From positions 45,063,959-45,127,958 of the forward strand of contig OY735227.1 of NCBI GenBank assembly GCA_963457665.1: 64,000 nucleotides of DNA, in the 5' to 3' direction. The position numbers and the translations under genes were made by a program. Positions 1 through 10,860 of this stretch are shown piece by piece (the stretch's first letter is position 1; every line of letters begins with the position of its first letter). Below the pieces are notes generated by a model, which saw only the letters and a program-made list of their open reading frames with translations, was not told the origin of the DNA and ran no database searches. This stretch comes from Thysanoteuthis rhombus. Lineage: Eukaryota > Mollusca > Cephalopoda > Oegopsida > Thysanoteuthidae.

Positions 1-1739
1 TGGTCCTTACACAACACTAAGCAGTTTTCATTGTTGTTGAAAGCATTGTCATCATTATAACTGTTTTATAACACTTCTGTCATTACTATTTTAATTCCTT
101 GTGCTATCATTACAACTATTACCTTCATTCTAACAAAACTTATAAAGAATTCTTTCCTGGAACTAGTAACTTTAGTTATTACAATAATAATTGCAATCAT
201 ATCTTTATATCATTGTTGCATTACCACCGTTAGTGTTGGGGGTGCAAATGCAGCTATGAACAAAAATGCACACAGACTGGCCTTAAACAAAAATGCACTA
301 ACATGCTGTTTTTATCCCATATTTCCATTTCCTTATGTTTAGTGAGAGGGACTTCAATGTTCACAAAATAGGGATGATAGCTCTATCTGGGTCAATCTCT
401 CTACCACTGCTATCTGTCTAGTAGTCTTCTACCCATCTCATCTCTCAGACAATTTGCTCCTCCAGATATCTCTGGCCCAACTTCTGCCATCCCCATTTTC
501 TACTAAATTAGGCTTGATCATCAGAATATATAGCTTCTTGCATTCTTTGACCCAACAGCTCCAATTCTCAAAATCCATATATCAAAGGCCCTTATCCTTG
601 CCGCTGTGCAACATCTGACCTTCATTCTGGGCCCCCATTCCTCAAAAGGCCTTATTCTTATTGCCACCCCACCTAATTGACTACTCTGTTGTCATGCAAC
701 CTGATATTTCTGGTTTGTTGCATAATTTGATGCCACCTTTGTCGCATTTGTTTACATTATTAATTACAACAAATATCAACTTAACTTGGTTCAGCTTTAG
801 CACAAAGAACATGACAAAAATAATGATACCAGGATCCACAGCATTATCTCACAAACAGATTATCAGTCGTTTCAAGAAAATTAAGAGGCCTTCATACAAC
901 AAGAATGAAGGACCAAAAAAAGATCTATGTTATTATTCTCATCTATATAAAGAGGTCCTCACATAACATTGACAAAAAAAACAAGGATTAATTTTATTAG
1001 TAACTTTATACTATATTATGGTCACTGATGTTTTGAGTAGTGTACAATGATTGATATTCTGTGATAGCATCTCAGCTACCCAAATGAGATTCTCTCTCTC
1101 GTTTTTCAGTATTTGATGGCAATCTCACTTTTTCCAAAAAGAAATATGGCTCCAAAGGTGAATATAACCTTTGCTGTTTGGTCCCACATTTCCCAGAACT
1201 TGGGCAGGAGTTGAACAAACTGTATGATGAATGAGAAGAATTCATAGAAATGCATTTTTTTTTTTTTCTTAAATACTCCCTGCTGAAACGGGGGGGGGGG
1301 TCTTATATGACATTGAATACAGTAGATAAAACTTATTCATTCTGAAAAACTGAGACTTTTCAAATACATGCAGGCATTTACTGGCAAAGCATAACATTTT
1401 CTTTGTTACTTCATTTGTAATAACCTTTCTGCAGTCACTATGGCTGTTGTTAATGCCACTACTGTCAAGTAAGAAATCAATCAAGTAATTATGACCACTG
1501 TGTTCCCGCTTCTCTGATGATTCAAGGCAGGTTTATGACATCAGGAAACAACCATCATAAACCATGAGTACAAGAGGCTCAACACAGTCACTACTTCACT
1601 GCAGAAGACCAGACTCCCACTAAATGGTAGCCTCAAATAATAGAAATACAAGCACCTTTGCCAAGGAAAAATGACGACTATATAGCATTGGGTTTACAGT
1701 AAAAAAAAAACTCATTGTTATTAGCTGAACAATCATCTA
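1..1739. other. AT-rich non-coding DNA, nothing recognised
   Basis: I see no gene, transposon protein or clear repeat here. There is a pyrimidine-rich stretch around 400-660 and a short poly-G run near 1290. Short open frames on both strands look like chance. Confidence 0.5.
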
Positions 1740-2141
1740 CAGCAGGGAGTTTCAACCTTTTTCACCCTATGGCACACTGAGTTAGGCACTTAAATGGTCA
1801 AGGCACACTATCAGTATTCAAGGATAGATTTGGTCATTTAGAAGAAAACAAATTGTAATAATATGTTCATAAGTTAAACAAACCAATAATTCATTAATTT
1901 TATCGCCAAAAGTATACATTTGATCATAGTTTTCAAAAGATTTAGAAAATCTTTTGTGTATTTGTTATTACTACACATTGAAATACCAGCAGTGTCAAAA
2001 ATTCAGATGTTATTTTTGGATCCATATTGGGAACACTTTGTTTGGGCGAGGATTGACCTTCCTCAAAACCCCCACGGCACACCTACAGATGCTTTGTAGC
2101 ACATAAGTGTTGCAGCATGTTGGTTGAAAATTGCTGAGCTG
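1740..2141. mobile_element. hAT-type MITE (non-autonomous DNA transposon)
   Basis: The left end reads CAGCAGGGAGTTTCAACC and the reverse complement of the right end reads CAGCTCAGCAATTTTCAACC, so the termini are imperfect inverted repeats. Inside both ends lie GGCACAC words typical of the widespread hAT MITEs that begin CAGGG..TTTCAACC. The roughly 400-bp interior is AT-rich and non-coding. An 8-bp target duplication is not clear, as expected for an old copy. The element abuts an RTE remnant. Confidence 0.6.
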
Positions 2142-2174
2142 AAACCAAAATCCTTTTCCTCTATCTTTCCACTT

Positions 2175-2830
2175 CTTCAAGCCGAGTCAACATCCTGGGC
2201 CTTTATACCCCAACACTCTACTCTTCAGCCAAGGTGAGGGATGAGATTTAGAAGAAGCTGGTGACTACCTTCAGAGAGATGTCTGGCTCAGAACACCTGA
2301 ACATGACTGCAGACTTCAAAAACCGAGTGGGAGTTGACTACGATTCCTGGCTCTGCAGTATTGACTACTTTAGCATTGGCAAGCTGAATGAGAATGGGCA
2401 AAGATCGCAAGAGTTATGCTTTTACCACCATCTTTGCATAACCAAGCCCAACCAAAATCCCTGATCCCATCATTGATACCAACTAGATCTAGTTATCACT
2501 CAAGGACTCTCTCTCTGCATCCTCACTACCTGCAGCTAACATAGTACTGACTGTGATTCGACCAATCCTAGGTTGGCAGCAAAGTCAAGGCATCAGCAGT
2601 ATCCTAACTCCACTGGTAACTACACCTTTGAAGTAGTGGAAGACTTCAACTACCTTAGTAACACCATTTGCAGCAGCCTCTTTCTGGACTACAAGCAGAG
2701 AACAAATATCAGCAAGAGAGCAACCACCAGCCTCTTAAGGACAAGCAACATCATGAAGGTGTATATCAGCCCTGCGTGCTTGGCATGCTGTTTATTGCAG
2801 AAAAGCATGAGCCTATACACTAGCCAGATA
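2175..2830 (+). pseudogene. RTE-clade LINE remnant (endonuclease part joined to reverse transcriptase C-terminal part)
   Basis: Positions 2175-2540 translate to an apurinic endonuclease-like stretch, including DFKNRVGVDYDSW and IGKLNENGQRSQELC, followed by a frame with CITKPNQ and YQLDLVIT. This matches the GDFNARVG..W..GKMNENG..LLELC region of RTE-type endonuclease/reverse transcriptase proteins. From 2573 the frame reads FNYLSNTI and ISKRATTSL, like the YLGSTI and IGKAATTMSKL region near the RTE C-terminus. The catalytic reverse transcriptase core between them is missing, so the copy is internally deleted and has in-frame stops. It is dead. Confidence 0.75.
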
Positions 2831-2849
2831 GCATCATGATACCTCACCA

Positions 2850-3110
2850 GAAGGTTACATTTTGACCAAACTTAGATACATACATAGCGAGTACTTTTTT
2901 GAAAAAACATTTTTAGGTGGTGCTTTGTTGTGTACTCATACAAGCTTTCAAGGATGTAGCCCCAAAAATGTGACCAGGAATGCCAAGACACACACACACA
3001 TACACACACACACATACATACATACACACAGGAAGGAGAATCTGCAGCCCATTTGGTTGGTTGGTCAGGAGTTACAGTGATCTGGAACATAAGAGTTGAA
3101 ATCAACTGAA
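2850..3110 (+). repeat. Dispersed repeat R2, copy 1 (partial)
   Basis: This stretch shares the R2 words GTGTACTCAT, TCAAGG.TGTAGCCCC and AATGTGACCAGGA, then a CA microsatellite and a GGTTGGTTGGTCAGGAGT tail. The same order recurs at 9115-9520, 20295-20660, 26842-27440 and, inverted, at 47745-47990. The internal (CA)n is part of the repeat. I do not recognise R2 as a named family and see no coding capacity in it. Confidence 0.65.
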
Positions 3111-4189
3111 ATTTATCTTTCGGAATTTGATCAATGCCTGATTGACAAACAACAGTTGGTATTTTGTTAACATTTTGATGATTGCCGTCAATATGTTCAC
3201 AAAATTATCAGAAAATTATGAGTAGAAGGGTATTTTGGAGTTGTCTTAATTCATATTTCAAAAATTTCAAGGTTATTTTTCAAAATTTGTCTTTACCTAC
3301 ATTAGATTTAAGCATTTTTGCCACTTTTCTGGAGGGGGGGAGGAAAGAGACATATGAAGATGTTGGCATCTAGTAAAAGACTAGAGAGTGCCTAAGCTAG
3401 GACATTGATCTCCTATAGAGTTTCAAATTTCAAACTCCCTCATCTTCGGTGAGCGGACCTATCCACGGGAGGGCAAATACCTCATTTGCACATCCCAGCA
3501 GATGGCCACGGAATCAAGTTTTTCTCTACAATATTCTTTTTACGCATTTACGCATAAACGTCACTGCATAGATGGCAGTTTTGGTAGACATGCTTCTTGA
3601 AATATTTATGACCAACAAGCTTTATAATCTAGGATCAGATCAGAAAGTGCTCTCCAAATTCCAAAGAGCAGAATCCTGTCTCTAGACAACCATCACTGGT
3701 TACATCCAGCTGCAGCAAGAATTTATCTTGCCCGCAGCAAACTGAAATATTAATTGCTAGTAAATAATAAAACTAATTCTCTCCTTTTGTTTTCCCAGCC
3801 ACATGGTTGGATAATCAAATGTCAGAGCAATTGCTAAAATTTGACACTTTTATTCATCACGTACAATTTCTCCCTTTACACACCATTGTTTCTGTGTACT
3901 TATCACATTTCTCTCGTGTTCTGAATCATATCATGCTGATTACTAAAAAGATCCAAATAAAAATTATACCTTCATTTGAACTTAATTCATTTACAATACT
4001 GATTTTTTCTTCAGCCTGCAAAAATGTATAAACTATATGATGTGGCCCTCGTACTGAAAATTTTGGAGAGTGCTGATCTAGATTATCAATTTCCTCTCAG
4101 TATTATCATTATTTTTAAATAATCTACCTCAATACTCAAGTATCTTCATTGATATTTTTGCCAGTTGAAGTAATACTGTTGTCTGAGCA
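3111..4189. other. Non-coding DNA, nothing recognised
   Basis: A slightly GC-richer patch at 3430-3560 holds the near-repeat ACGCATTTACGCATAAACG. No gene, tRNA-like head or known element was found. Confidence 0.4.
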
Positions 4190-4470
4190 ATTTCAATTCT
4201 TTTAGATTTCTAATTGTTCCATTTTTTTCCAAGGATCTTCAGGAATCAATCGAAGCACTTTTCTTTGGACTTTTAATTGTTCCAGCCGTTTAGAAAAGGT
4301 CTTTGGGGGATCATCTCAATCATTCTTCTTCAAACTTCAGATTGTTCTGATCTTTTTGCAAAAGCCTCTAGCTATCTTTTCAAGCATTCTTTTTTAGACT
4401 TCCAATTGCACTGATCTTTTTGAAAGGGTCTTCGGGGAACCATTCCAAGCATTCTTCTTCAGAATTCCTA
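4190..4470. repeat. Diverged minisatellite, about four units of roughly 68-75 bp
   Basis: Four imperfect units share an order of words: (A/T)ATTGTTC or ATTGCAC, then ATCTTTTTG, then AAGG(G/A)TCTTC(A/G)GG, then AATCATT or a variant, then AAGCATTCTTCTTCAGA. Units start near 4198, 4268, 4337 and 4402. Identity between units is moderate, so the array is old. Confidence 0.6.
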
Positions 4471-5029
4471 ACAAGGTCAGGATATTCATTCGGGTTTTTT
4501 ACTATAGGATATTATTTTAACTACTTGTATATAACCATAAAAAATGACATTGTTATTCATGTATGCATCGGCAATAAGGAGCCCAATGCTATTTTATTAG
4601 TAATTTATTTTTCATAATTTAAGTATTCTAAGTTCAAATCTTGGTTTGAAAGTCTCAACTGGACATAAATCATTTTTTTCATTCATAGATGTACAGTTTT
4701 GTTTTTTTCATTTTATTTTAATTTCAAACATCAAACATTTCTGTGACATATTATTCATTGTTGGGTAATAACAGCCTACTTCATTTTCATACAATCCTTC
4801 AATAGTTTTTTTAGCTATGTTAATCTCATTTCAAATGGACCAATCCATTATAACTTTTAGGTTATAACAGGAATCAGACAAAACAGAGATATATACAACG
4901 ATACAATTATACAAATAGATATTCTAATTTGTATGAATGGTTTTCAAATGGATGAAATGTTGTTATTACAATAGTAAGTAAATTTCAGTAGCTAAGTACT
5001 GGATTGTACACAACTTTATTATAATCATA
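4471..5029. other. AT-rich non-coding DNA, nothing recognised
   Basis: No repeat or coding signal identified. Confidence 0.4.
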
Positions 5030-5275
5030 AAGTTATCAATTAGTTATTGTTATACCGTCAGTCCCAAACACTATTTTAAATAATTTACAAATATCTATAC
5101 CTAGCATAAATGAATCATCATAGCCGGTGTGTGTAGCAGAACTAATTGTCTAAAATTATCCAAAATTATCCAAAGAAATAGATCTTTTTTATCTAGAATT
5201 ATCTAAAGATTACCAGCACAAGATTTGGACATTGTTCACCCAAAATGACCAATACCTACTAAAAGATTTATTAGC
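5030..5275 (+). repeat. Dispersed repeat R2, copy 2 (5' part)
   Basis: It carries the R2 5' half: TATACC.TCAGT, CATAAATGAATCATCATAGCC, paired AAAATTATCCAAA words, and ACCAGCACAAGATTTGGACA. The copy stops shortly after the CCAAAATGACCA word. It aligns with 9115-9310 and 20300-20490. Confidence 0.65.
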
Positions 5276-5819
5276 CAGGATTTACCTAGACAAAAAAAAA
5301 GAAAAAAAAATTGACTTCAAAATGATGCTTTTAGTCAAAGTACAGGCATTGTCCAACTATATTTATTACATGAGGAACAGTTTACAACAGAGATGTTCAA
5401 TAAATAGCAAATTGAATGAATGAATATCATGAAAGATCTTTTAGTGAATGACATGTAGAATATATGAAATCAGTAACAGCTACTTCTACAGACAAATATC
5501 AGATGAAGCTTTGTAAACTTGAATCAATTAATTTGCCTAGAATTTCTTTCATTCATTATTATAGTGACTTTTCTTAGGCAGTCAGTCAACTATATTGAGT
5601 AAATAGTGCATGTGGTTGACAATACTTAATCTAACGGAAAAAAAAGAAAATATTGCTGCTGCTAGTTCTTCTTCTTGTATACAATCATAGGATATGGAAG
5701 AACATGAACAGTTCAAACTAAAGAGTGCATGGTATGGATCCTTACAAAAGATTGTTTCAAACATACAAAAAAGAAAAAAAAGGTTCCTAAACACAATAAG
5801 AATGGAGTAGAAGCTGCAA
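5276..5819. other. AT-rich non-coding DNA, nothing recognised
   Basis: No supported feature apart from A-rich runs. Confidence 0.4.
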
Positions 5820-6085
5820 TTGAGGTAATTGGCATATTAGAGTGGTCCTTAATATATTGAAACAAAGACCTACAAACTGAGGTAATTGGAAAATTAGATT
5901 GGTCTTTCAAGTATTCAAAGACCTACAAACTGAAGTAATTGGTTTCAATTGGTCCTTTAGATATTCAAAGATAGAACCACAAACTGAGATAATTGGCAAA
6001 TTAGATTGTTTTTTTTAAATATTCATACGAAGACCTATTAAATGAGGTAATTGATAAAATTAGATTGGCATCCAGTGTCTAAATG
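5820..6085. repeat. Minisatellite, about five units of 54-58 bp
   Basis: The word GAGGTAATTGG (variants GAAGTAATTGG, GAGATAATTGG) recurs at about 5821, 5879, 5933, 5987 and 6043. It is followed each time by AAATTAGATTGGTC and ATTCAAAGACCTACAAACT. The array runs into a short (GAT)n tract at 6083-6104. Confidence 0.75.
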
Positions 6086-6104
6086 ATGATGATGATAATG
6101 ATGA
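6083..6104 (+). repeat. (GAT)n microsatellite
   Basis: GATGATGATGATAATGATGA follows CCAGTGTCTAAAT. The RTE copies at 17133 and 19085 also end in GAT tails, so this may be a very short RTE 3' stub. Confidence 0.4.
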
Positions 6105-6324
6105 ATATAGAAACAGTAACAAATATGGCTCAGAGAGACATCAAAGGAGAATGAAGGGTCAGTTTAAAGATTAGATCTGACTTTCTGCCAACTGCCAAGT
6201 TCTTGGAGCTCAGTATGTAAGAGCAGTAGGTATGGTCAACCAGGTCTCCTGAAACAAAAAGGATGTGTCTCACTAAGAGCTTATATTTCTGATCAGCACT
6301 GTTTACTCACTTTTACCAAACAGT

Positions 6325-6660
6325 CATGGCTGAAGTTTGTGGCCAACAACTTTGGTTTGAAAAAGGCTTTGGACAGAAAACACCATCCTCAGTAGACAGA
6401 AAAGAGGGTCATTTTCCACCATGATATTGCACGTCCTTGAACCGCCCAAGTGACCAAAGATCAATTAGTCTAGGAAAAGAATCATTCATCCATTATACTC
6501 TTCCAACTTAGTTCCGACAGCCTATCATTTGAGTTTGCAAAACGATTTTGATAGACAAAGACTCACTTCAAGAGGAGAAGTTGAAAATCAGTTAGTCACT
6601 TATTTTGGGTTAAAACCAAAGGAACTCCACAAAAATTTGTAGATAGATCAGATAAAGTTA
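6325..6660 (+). pseudogene. Mariner transposase remnant (C-terminal part)
   Basis: Conceptual translation with frame shifts gives a stretch like CQQL..L, then VDRK, then FHHDIARP, which matches the mariner block NRKGV.FHHDNARPH that contains the second catalytic Asp. Further on come QNDFDRQRLTSR and EVENQLVTYFG, matching the LQNFL.G..F.S..EVE..L..YF segment. Stops and frame shifts make it non-functional. No inverted terminal repeats were located. Confidence 0.7.
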
Positions 6661-6879
6661 ATGAAAGCAGAAGAAAGTACGTTAATTTGAAACATTGTTA
6701 TAACCTAATACTTTCAGTTTAAACATTTATTAAGGTTAATTTGACATAATACAATGACAGAACAGAGGAAATAGGGTAAGAAAATTGTGTTATGTCAATC
6801 TCCCAAACAGAGAGGGTCTGTTTGGTATTTTGAATCTTTAGCTTGAACCGAGTAATACATAACTACTTCAGCTGCAACT

Positions 6880-7040
6880 GCTTTTAATCTTGGTGTAGAG
6901 GATTGAGCCAGTCACGTAGAACATCAGTAGTAGTGTTTACTGAGTGCTCCACAATAATGATCTTGTGTCAGACTAAGCCAAGCATAGTAAACACCTTAAT
7001 TTGACAGTAGATTAAACAAACCCATGAGTTCAACAATGCA
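6880..7040 (+). repeat. S3 SINE tail, copy 1
   Basis: It shares ACTGAGTGCTCC, ATGATCTTGTGTCAGACT and AAGCCAAG with 35320-35450 and, reverse complemented, with 20165-20290. In those copies the tail follows a tRNA-like B box (GAGTTTGATCCTCACTGG), so this is probably the 3' part of a tRNA-derived SINE whose head is lost or too diverged here. Confidence 0.5.
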
Positions 7041-7439
7041 TTGACCATTCATGGTGGTAGGAGAAGGACATGGAGTAAAAAGTTCTTTGAGTCAATTGAT
7101 TCTCATATTTGTAAAATATTACAACATGGAAATATTCTGCTAGAATTATTTACAATAAAAATTATAAATGGTCATTCTTGGCTTTTATGTGGACCTTGAA
7201 TATTTTATTTGGACATCATAAGCAGCTGGGAAAACAAATTGACTGTAATAGATGTTACCCCTTTTAATGGCATCACACCTCTTCTTTCCTTCCTATTTCT
7301 GTTGTTTTATATAACTGAGACATGCTGAAAAGTGTCTCATGTATGGACACATCTAAAAAGAAAGAAACATTTGATTTCATTCCTATTTTACATTTCTTTC
7401 CTTGTCATTAGTGAACATATCTATATTTCATAATTAATT
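7041..7439. other. Non-coding DNA, nothing recognised
   Basis: No supported feature. Confidence 0.4.
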
Positions 7440-7795
7440 CTTCGTCAAACTCAAGTCCAAACTTGGAATTTTTTTCCTACCGTAATAAGAACAACAATCC
7501 TTGCTAAATTTAGGGGGATAAAAATCAACATTCCCCTATTGTGATTTAAAATCATTACCAATTGATTGGTAGTTGGGTCTCTTATTGACTGAGCTAGATT
7601 CACAAATCTTACAAATCTGTCAAAATTTAAGCAAGAGTTTGTGATGAATAAATACATTTATTCTAAAGAAATATGTTTTTATAATTTTATCTATTTATCA
7701 TACATGCAACACAAATAGATTTAGATATAAATCATCTCCAGTTGGAATAGAAGTAGGAGTGAAGTTTGACTCTGCAGCAGCCAGGCTTCTTGACA
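7440..7795 (-). repeat. S1 SINE (tRNA-Met-derived), copy 1
   Basis: On the minus strand the copy holds a leader with the TCTGACTGAAGATGA-like word (here reduced), an A-box region TAGCTCAGTCAATAAGAG at about 7580-7597, a B-box region near 7550, then a body ending in CCAAGTTTGGACTTGAG. Other copies are at 23555-23880, 47150-47690 and 49850-50490. The plus-strand copy at 23.7 kb keeps a CTCATAA anticodon loop, which points to elongator tRNA-Met as the source. Confidence 0.65.
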
Positions 7796-8104
7796 AGTAC
7801 TTTCTTTCATCTTTTTTTTTTTTAGATACTTTTTACAACCACCCAAAGACCGTGAATCTACAGCAATGAATGTGCAGTACAGATCGGAAACAAAGAATAA
7901 AGAAGAAACTCGTGTCCTCTCCCCTATCCCTTCCTACCTCAGGAACCTCTACCAACTGAGCTACTGATTAAGTTGCTATAAAAAGCAACTAAAACATGAA
8001 AGGAAAAAATGAAACAAAATATTAGTCAAAAAATTCTCAATAGTTCACAATGTTTCATTTAATTGAAAAAAATCAGGATATAAATTCATGAATTTTTTAA
8101 AAAA

Positions 8105-8300
8105 AGAGAACCGGTTTGGTTAGTCACTTGATAAGATGATCAATTAAAAAATCAGAAAAAGGGGTGATTGATGAATAAGTTACTTGTTTTTTGGGGGCTG
8201 TGATCACTAAAAAGTACAAATTTTCAAAATACAAATGTGAATCATAAATTGACCCCCCCCCCATGAAAAAAAACTATTTGAGGGGAGAATTTTAAAAAAA
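8105..8300 (+). repeat. Dispersed repeat R1, copy 1 (partial)
   Basis: It begins at GGTTTGGTTAGTCACT and continues with GGGGTGATTGATGAATAAG, TTGGGGGCTGTGATCACTAA, and an AATTGACCCCCCCCC word. These are the ordered landmarks of R1, seen in at least eight other places in the window. The 5' GTCTTTTGACA block is missing here. Confidence 0.7.
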
Positions 8301-8909
8301 ACAAAAACATTCATCGAGGGTGTGTGCGTAGAAAATTCCAAGTTTCTATTATGAACAGTAAGCGCTAACACAGTCCGGACAGTTAGATGTATATAAATGT
8401 CAGAAAACATGAATAAAGTAAACCCAGCAACAGTGATTTAACAGGTCTGTTGTAGGTAGCAGTTTTTAATACTATTTTCATCTTGTTGTGCATGAATATT
8501 ATAGTCATATGTGTCCAGCCTTGTTTTCAAAGTGTATTCAAAAAGTCACTGGTCCCAATATCACAGAATATCCAAACAGTAAAAAATGAATACACACAAC
8601 AAAACCAACAAAATAATGAAAAACTATCAAGTCATAAAGGCTGGGGCTTGGGTCTCGGGACCTATTTATTTTCAGCTGAATTTTTCTCAGCACTGAAAAT
8701 TTTGGCATGCTGAGAATTCACTAGCCGAACGATTATTGATCCGAGAACCGATACCAAAACAAACTGCGAGAATAACATGTGAGCTGAACAGATGATAGGG
8801 TCTTTGTCTTTGTATATTACATCTTATTATATATTTGTGGCTCTGTCGTGTAGGTGGAGGAGATTGTTAATAATGCTTGCATACGTGGTGCTGCCTTGTC
8901 AAAAATGTA
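8301..8909. other. Non-coding DNA, nothing recognised
   Basis: No supported gene. The short frame at 8483-8713 has no recognisable family. Confidence 0.4.
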
Positions 8910-8990
8910 TGAAGATATCTGTACCATGAATAAATGAATCACTGTATCTCGCACATGTTCCAGAACTAATTATCTTAATAATTATCACAA
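8910..8990 (+). repeat. R2 fragment
   Basis: TGTACCATGAATAAATGAAT, then CGCACATGTTCCAGAACTAA, match the R2 segment at 9170-9220. Confidence 0.55.
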
Positions 8991-9114
8991 ATGATAAGAA
9001 TAAGAATAAATTTAAAAAAACGTGGATAAACAACAGTGGGTTTGCACTATGAGTAATCACACTAATAATTGCATCAACAGAGGAAGCCATTCAACATCAT
9101 CATCATTTTATCAA

Positions 9115-9520
9115 ACAGTTATACCCTCAGTTTGTAACACTATTTGAAATTAATCATAAATATCCATACCTCGCATAAATGAATCACCACATCCTGCATG
9201 TGTACCAGGAGTAATGATAAAAAATTATCCAAAGAAATAAATCTTTTATCTAAAACTATCTAAAAAAAAACAGCACAAGATTAAGGCATCATAGGTCCAA
9301 AATGACCAGAGAGACCCCAAAAGGCACTTTATGGTAGAAAAACAAAAATGTTATAGGATGGTGCCTAGTAGGGTGCTCATGCAAATTTTTATGGTTGTAG
9401 CCCCTCAAAGAATAATCAGGAGCAACTGGAGACACACAGACACACACTAACGAGCAAAAACATGGGAATATATAGCCAACTTGACTAGTTGATCGGGCAA
9501 TTGGTGTGGCCACAGTGATT
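9115..9520 (+). repeat. Dispersed repeat R2, copy 3 (near full length)
   Basis: This is one of the two most complete R2 copies. In order it has a TACCCTCAGTTTGTAAC start, CATAAATGAATCACCACAT, AAATTATCCAAAGAAATAAA, a poly-A-interrupted CAGCACAAGATT, CCAAAATGACCAGAGAGACC, GTGCCTAGTAGGGTGCTCAT, TTGTAGCCCC, a short CA tract, GACTAGTTGATCGGGCAATT and GTGATTCGAT. Length is about 400 bp. I see no terminal inverted repeat and no open frame that would indicate a protein. Confidence 0.7.
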
Positions 9521-9969
9521 CGATTTTCATACAGCATTTTACAGATAAAATATGTTGTCTTGATCTTGGGTAGCACAAAGAAAAATGTATTCCTGCCTTT
9601 AGAAAATTTGCTTTACAGAACTTCTCTTTTACGTGAAAAGTGAAAATAGCATCTCTCCAACACCCTGGTCTCCTATATTTCCCTCCACTTCAACTCTGGA
9701 CGACTCAGCCTAACATACCATGATCACCATTTTTTAAGCCTCACAAATTTATTCTATACATGAATTAAAGGTAATTACTCCTTCACTTGGAGAAATTTTG
9801 GCTAGCAAAATGGTTTTTTGAAAATGCTTTATTTTCAGATAGTGGATTAAACATGTATATGTCGATTTAAGTATGTACCAAGCCAAGCAGATTCCCAATA
9901 TATGCAGAATATAGTAATAGTTATACAGATATTAAGTGACAGCGCAGGGACCAACTGCACACACCCCAA

Positions 9970-10090
9970 CTCTGATTATTTTTTAGATTATTTTTTTTTT
10001 ACATCATCTTTTAGATTTTTTTAGATTACTTTTTAGATATATTTTATATTACGTTTTAGATTCTTTTAGATTACTTTTAAGAATTTTGGA
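9970..10090. repeat. Low-complexity TTTTAGATT array
   Basis: The words TTTTAGATT, TTTTAGATTA and TTTTTAGATAT recur about ten times in a short T-rich tract. Confidence 0.6.
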
Positions 10091-10439
10091 GCTTCACAAC
10101 CGACATCAATTGCCCTATGCACTGCCACTGCAAATACACACAGAGCTAAAGGCATGAACAAACAAAGATGAACAGATACTTATATTACGATTTTCTACAG
10201 ACAACACATACGCAACTTCATTGTTAGGAGGTACATGGTGATTATGTAGTGTTAATCTTCCAAATAAGAGAACCCTATCTGCCGGGGTTGAAAATCAAAA
10301 TTCAAAATCACTACTTTCATCTACTGTTAATTACCAATCACTGGCAACAAAACCAAACCATTGGACAACTAGACTCACTACTCCAGTAAACGGTCTATAC
10401 AACTCATTTGCAAACCATTGCTCTATGATAGTCATTCTT

Positions 10440-10443
<4 letters not shown>

Positions 10444-10487
<44 letters not shown>

Positions 10488-10499
10488 CGTGTGTGTGTT
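10444..10499. repeat. (TA)n/(TG)n microsatellite
   Basis: A pure TA run passes into TG dinucleotides and directly abuts the left end of an R3 MITE. Confidence 0.95.
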
Positions 10500-10860
10500 A
10501 TGCCAAACTGGTGAAATTGCCAAATAGGTAAAACTTTGTCTTTTAAAAACGAATCTTATGTGTAATTTTGATTTGATCAAAAGTTAATTTGATCAAAACA
10601 GGGATACATAAAACAACTATATTTTACAACCAAAAGTCTATGATATCAAATATTTTTACAAAAGATAAGAAAATACATCGTTTTAAAAAATGAATATTTA
10701 GTTTCAATTTGAGCATTAGTTCATTTAATCAAAGCAAAAATATAGAATCAGTATTTTTCACAATCAAAAGTTTATATGATCAAAGTGAAATCAAATGTCT
10801 TTTTACAAAAAATTAGTAAATTATGCAAATTAGGCAGTTCCATCGATTTTGTACAACATA
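10496..10860. mobile_element. R3 MITE, copy 1
   Basis: The left end TGTTATGCCAAACTGG, continuing TGAAATTGCC, matches the reverse complement of the right end, TGTTGTACAAAATCGATGG then AACTGCC. This gives terminal inverted repeats of about 30 bp. The interior is very AT-rich and made of degenerate repeated words: ATTTGATCAAAA, AAACAACTAT.TTTTACAA, AAAAGTTTATATGATCAAAG, GAAATCAAA. Copies at 50126-50416 and 52798-53248 have the same ends and internal words. TA dinucleotides flank the ends, which fits a Tc1/mariner-type target, but the superfamily is inferred only. Confidence 0.7.

Noticed and set aside
4601-4680. Minus-strand VETFKPRF as a possible FAM20B kinase segment (VVFKPKR)
   Set aside because: Flanking residues do not match and stops follow within a few codons, so this is a chance similarity.
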